5,835 nt of DNA from Actinomycetota bacterium. GTDB lineage: Bacteria; Actinomycetota; Actinomycetes; Nanopelagicales; Nanopelagicaceae. Location of the stretch: positions 1-5,835 of the forward strand of contig WLHG01000071.1 of NCBI GenBank assembly GCA_009702845.1, given 5' to 3'. Below, one piece after another: positions 5,738-5,835 of the stretch (position 1 is its first letter; every line of letters begins with the position of its first letter). The notes under the pieces are model-generated. The model had not been told where the DNA came from. It saw nothing but the letters and a program-made list of their open reading frames with translations, and ran no database searches. A program made the translations under genes and the position numbers.

Positions 5738-5835
5738 ATGAGTAATGGAGATTTCGAGAATTCCATCATGCGGATTATTAGCAATTACAGAGTAAAAACT
5801 CTTGTAAGAGCGTCAAAGACAGAGGCTAAACTGAC
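5738..5835 (+). CDS. Possible divergent gene, 5' end only (unidentified)
   Basis: An ATG at 5738 opens a frame of 32 codons that runs off the right edge without a stop. It begins MSNGDFENSIMRIISNY and continues through VKTLVRASKTEAKLT. A purine-rich AAGAAGG lies just before it, but the two-base spacing is too short for a good ribosome site; the in-frame ATG at 5768 is an alternative. If real, the gene is divergent from the hydrolase operon with a 68-base shared control region (5670-5737), a common layout for a local regulator. Nothing in the visible residues identifies a family. An open frame of this length arises by chance often (roughly one in five for a given frame). A competing minus-strand frame, open from the edge to a stop at 5785-5787, could instead be the tail of an upstream co-directional gene. 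Confidence 0.35.
   Translation, partial: MSNGDFENSIMRIISNYRVKTLVRASKTEAKL

Overview
The window is gene-dense bacterial DNA of intermediate G+C (just under 50% by eye). It holds two convergent catabolic operons that meet at about position 1945-1975, plus a possible divergent gene start at the right edge. There are no RNA genes, insertion sequences, CRISPR arrays or obvious repeats. The genes suggest an aerobic heterotroph that degrades small organic acids, esters or amides. Taxonomy cannot be fixed from sequence alone. Low-G+C planktonic Actinobacteriota, SAR202-type Chloroflexota and Alphaproteobacteria all carry such mixtures, and I do not choose among them.

Plus-strand cluster (1-1944): the C-terminal half of a thiamine-diphosphate-dependent 2-oxoacid dehydrogenase E1 alpha subunit (cut by the left edge), a 79-residue free-standing lipoyl domain protein with no acyltransferase core, a Rid-family (RidA/YjgF/YER057c/UK114) protein that lacks the archetypal arginine, and a classical short-chain dehydrogenase. 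Start and stop codons overlap at two of the three junctions, so this reads as one translationally coupled operon.

Minus-strand cluster (5669 down to 1976, in transcription order): an HSL-type alpha/beta hydrolase, an M81/MlrC-like metallohydrolase, and an enolase-superfamily enzyme of the mandelate racemase type. The first two genes are one base apart. The third follows after 57 bases with its own strong Shine-Dalgarno sequence. A weak candidate promoter lies at 5696-5725.

Together the genes give the outline of a possible pathway: ester or lactone hydrolysis, metal-dependent hydrolysis (probably of an amide), dehydration or epimerisation of a hydroxy acid, NAD-dependent oxidation, clean-up of an imine/enamine intermediate, and oxidative decarboxylation of a 2-oxoacid onto a lipoyl carrier. 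The step order and the substrate are inference. The most unusual items are the free-standing lipoyl carrier beside E1 alpha and the non-canonical active-site positions in the Rid, SDR and enolase-superfamily proteins.
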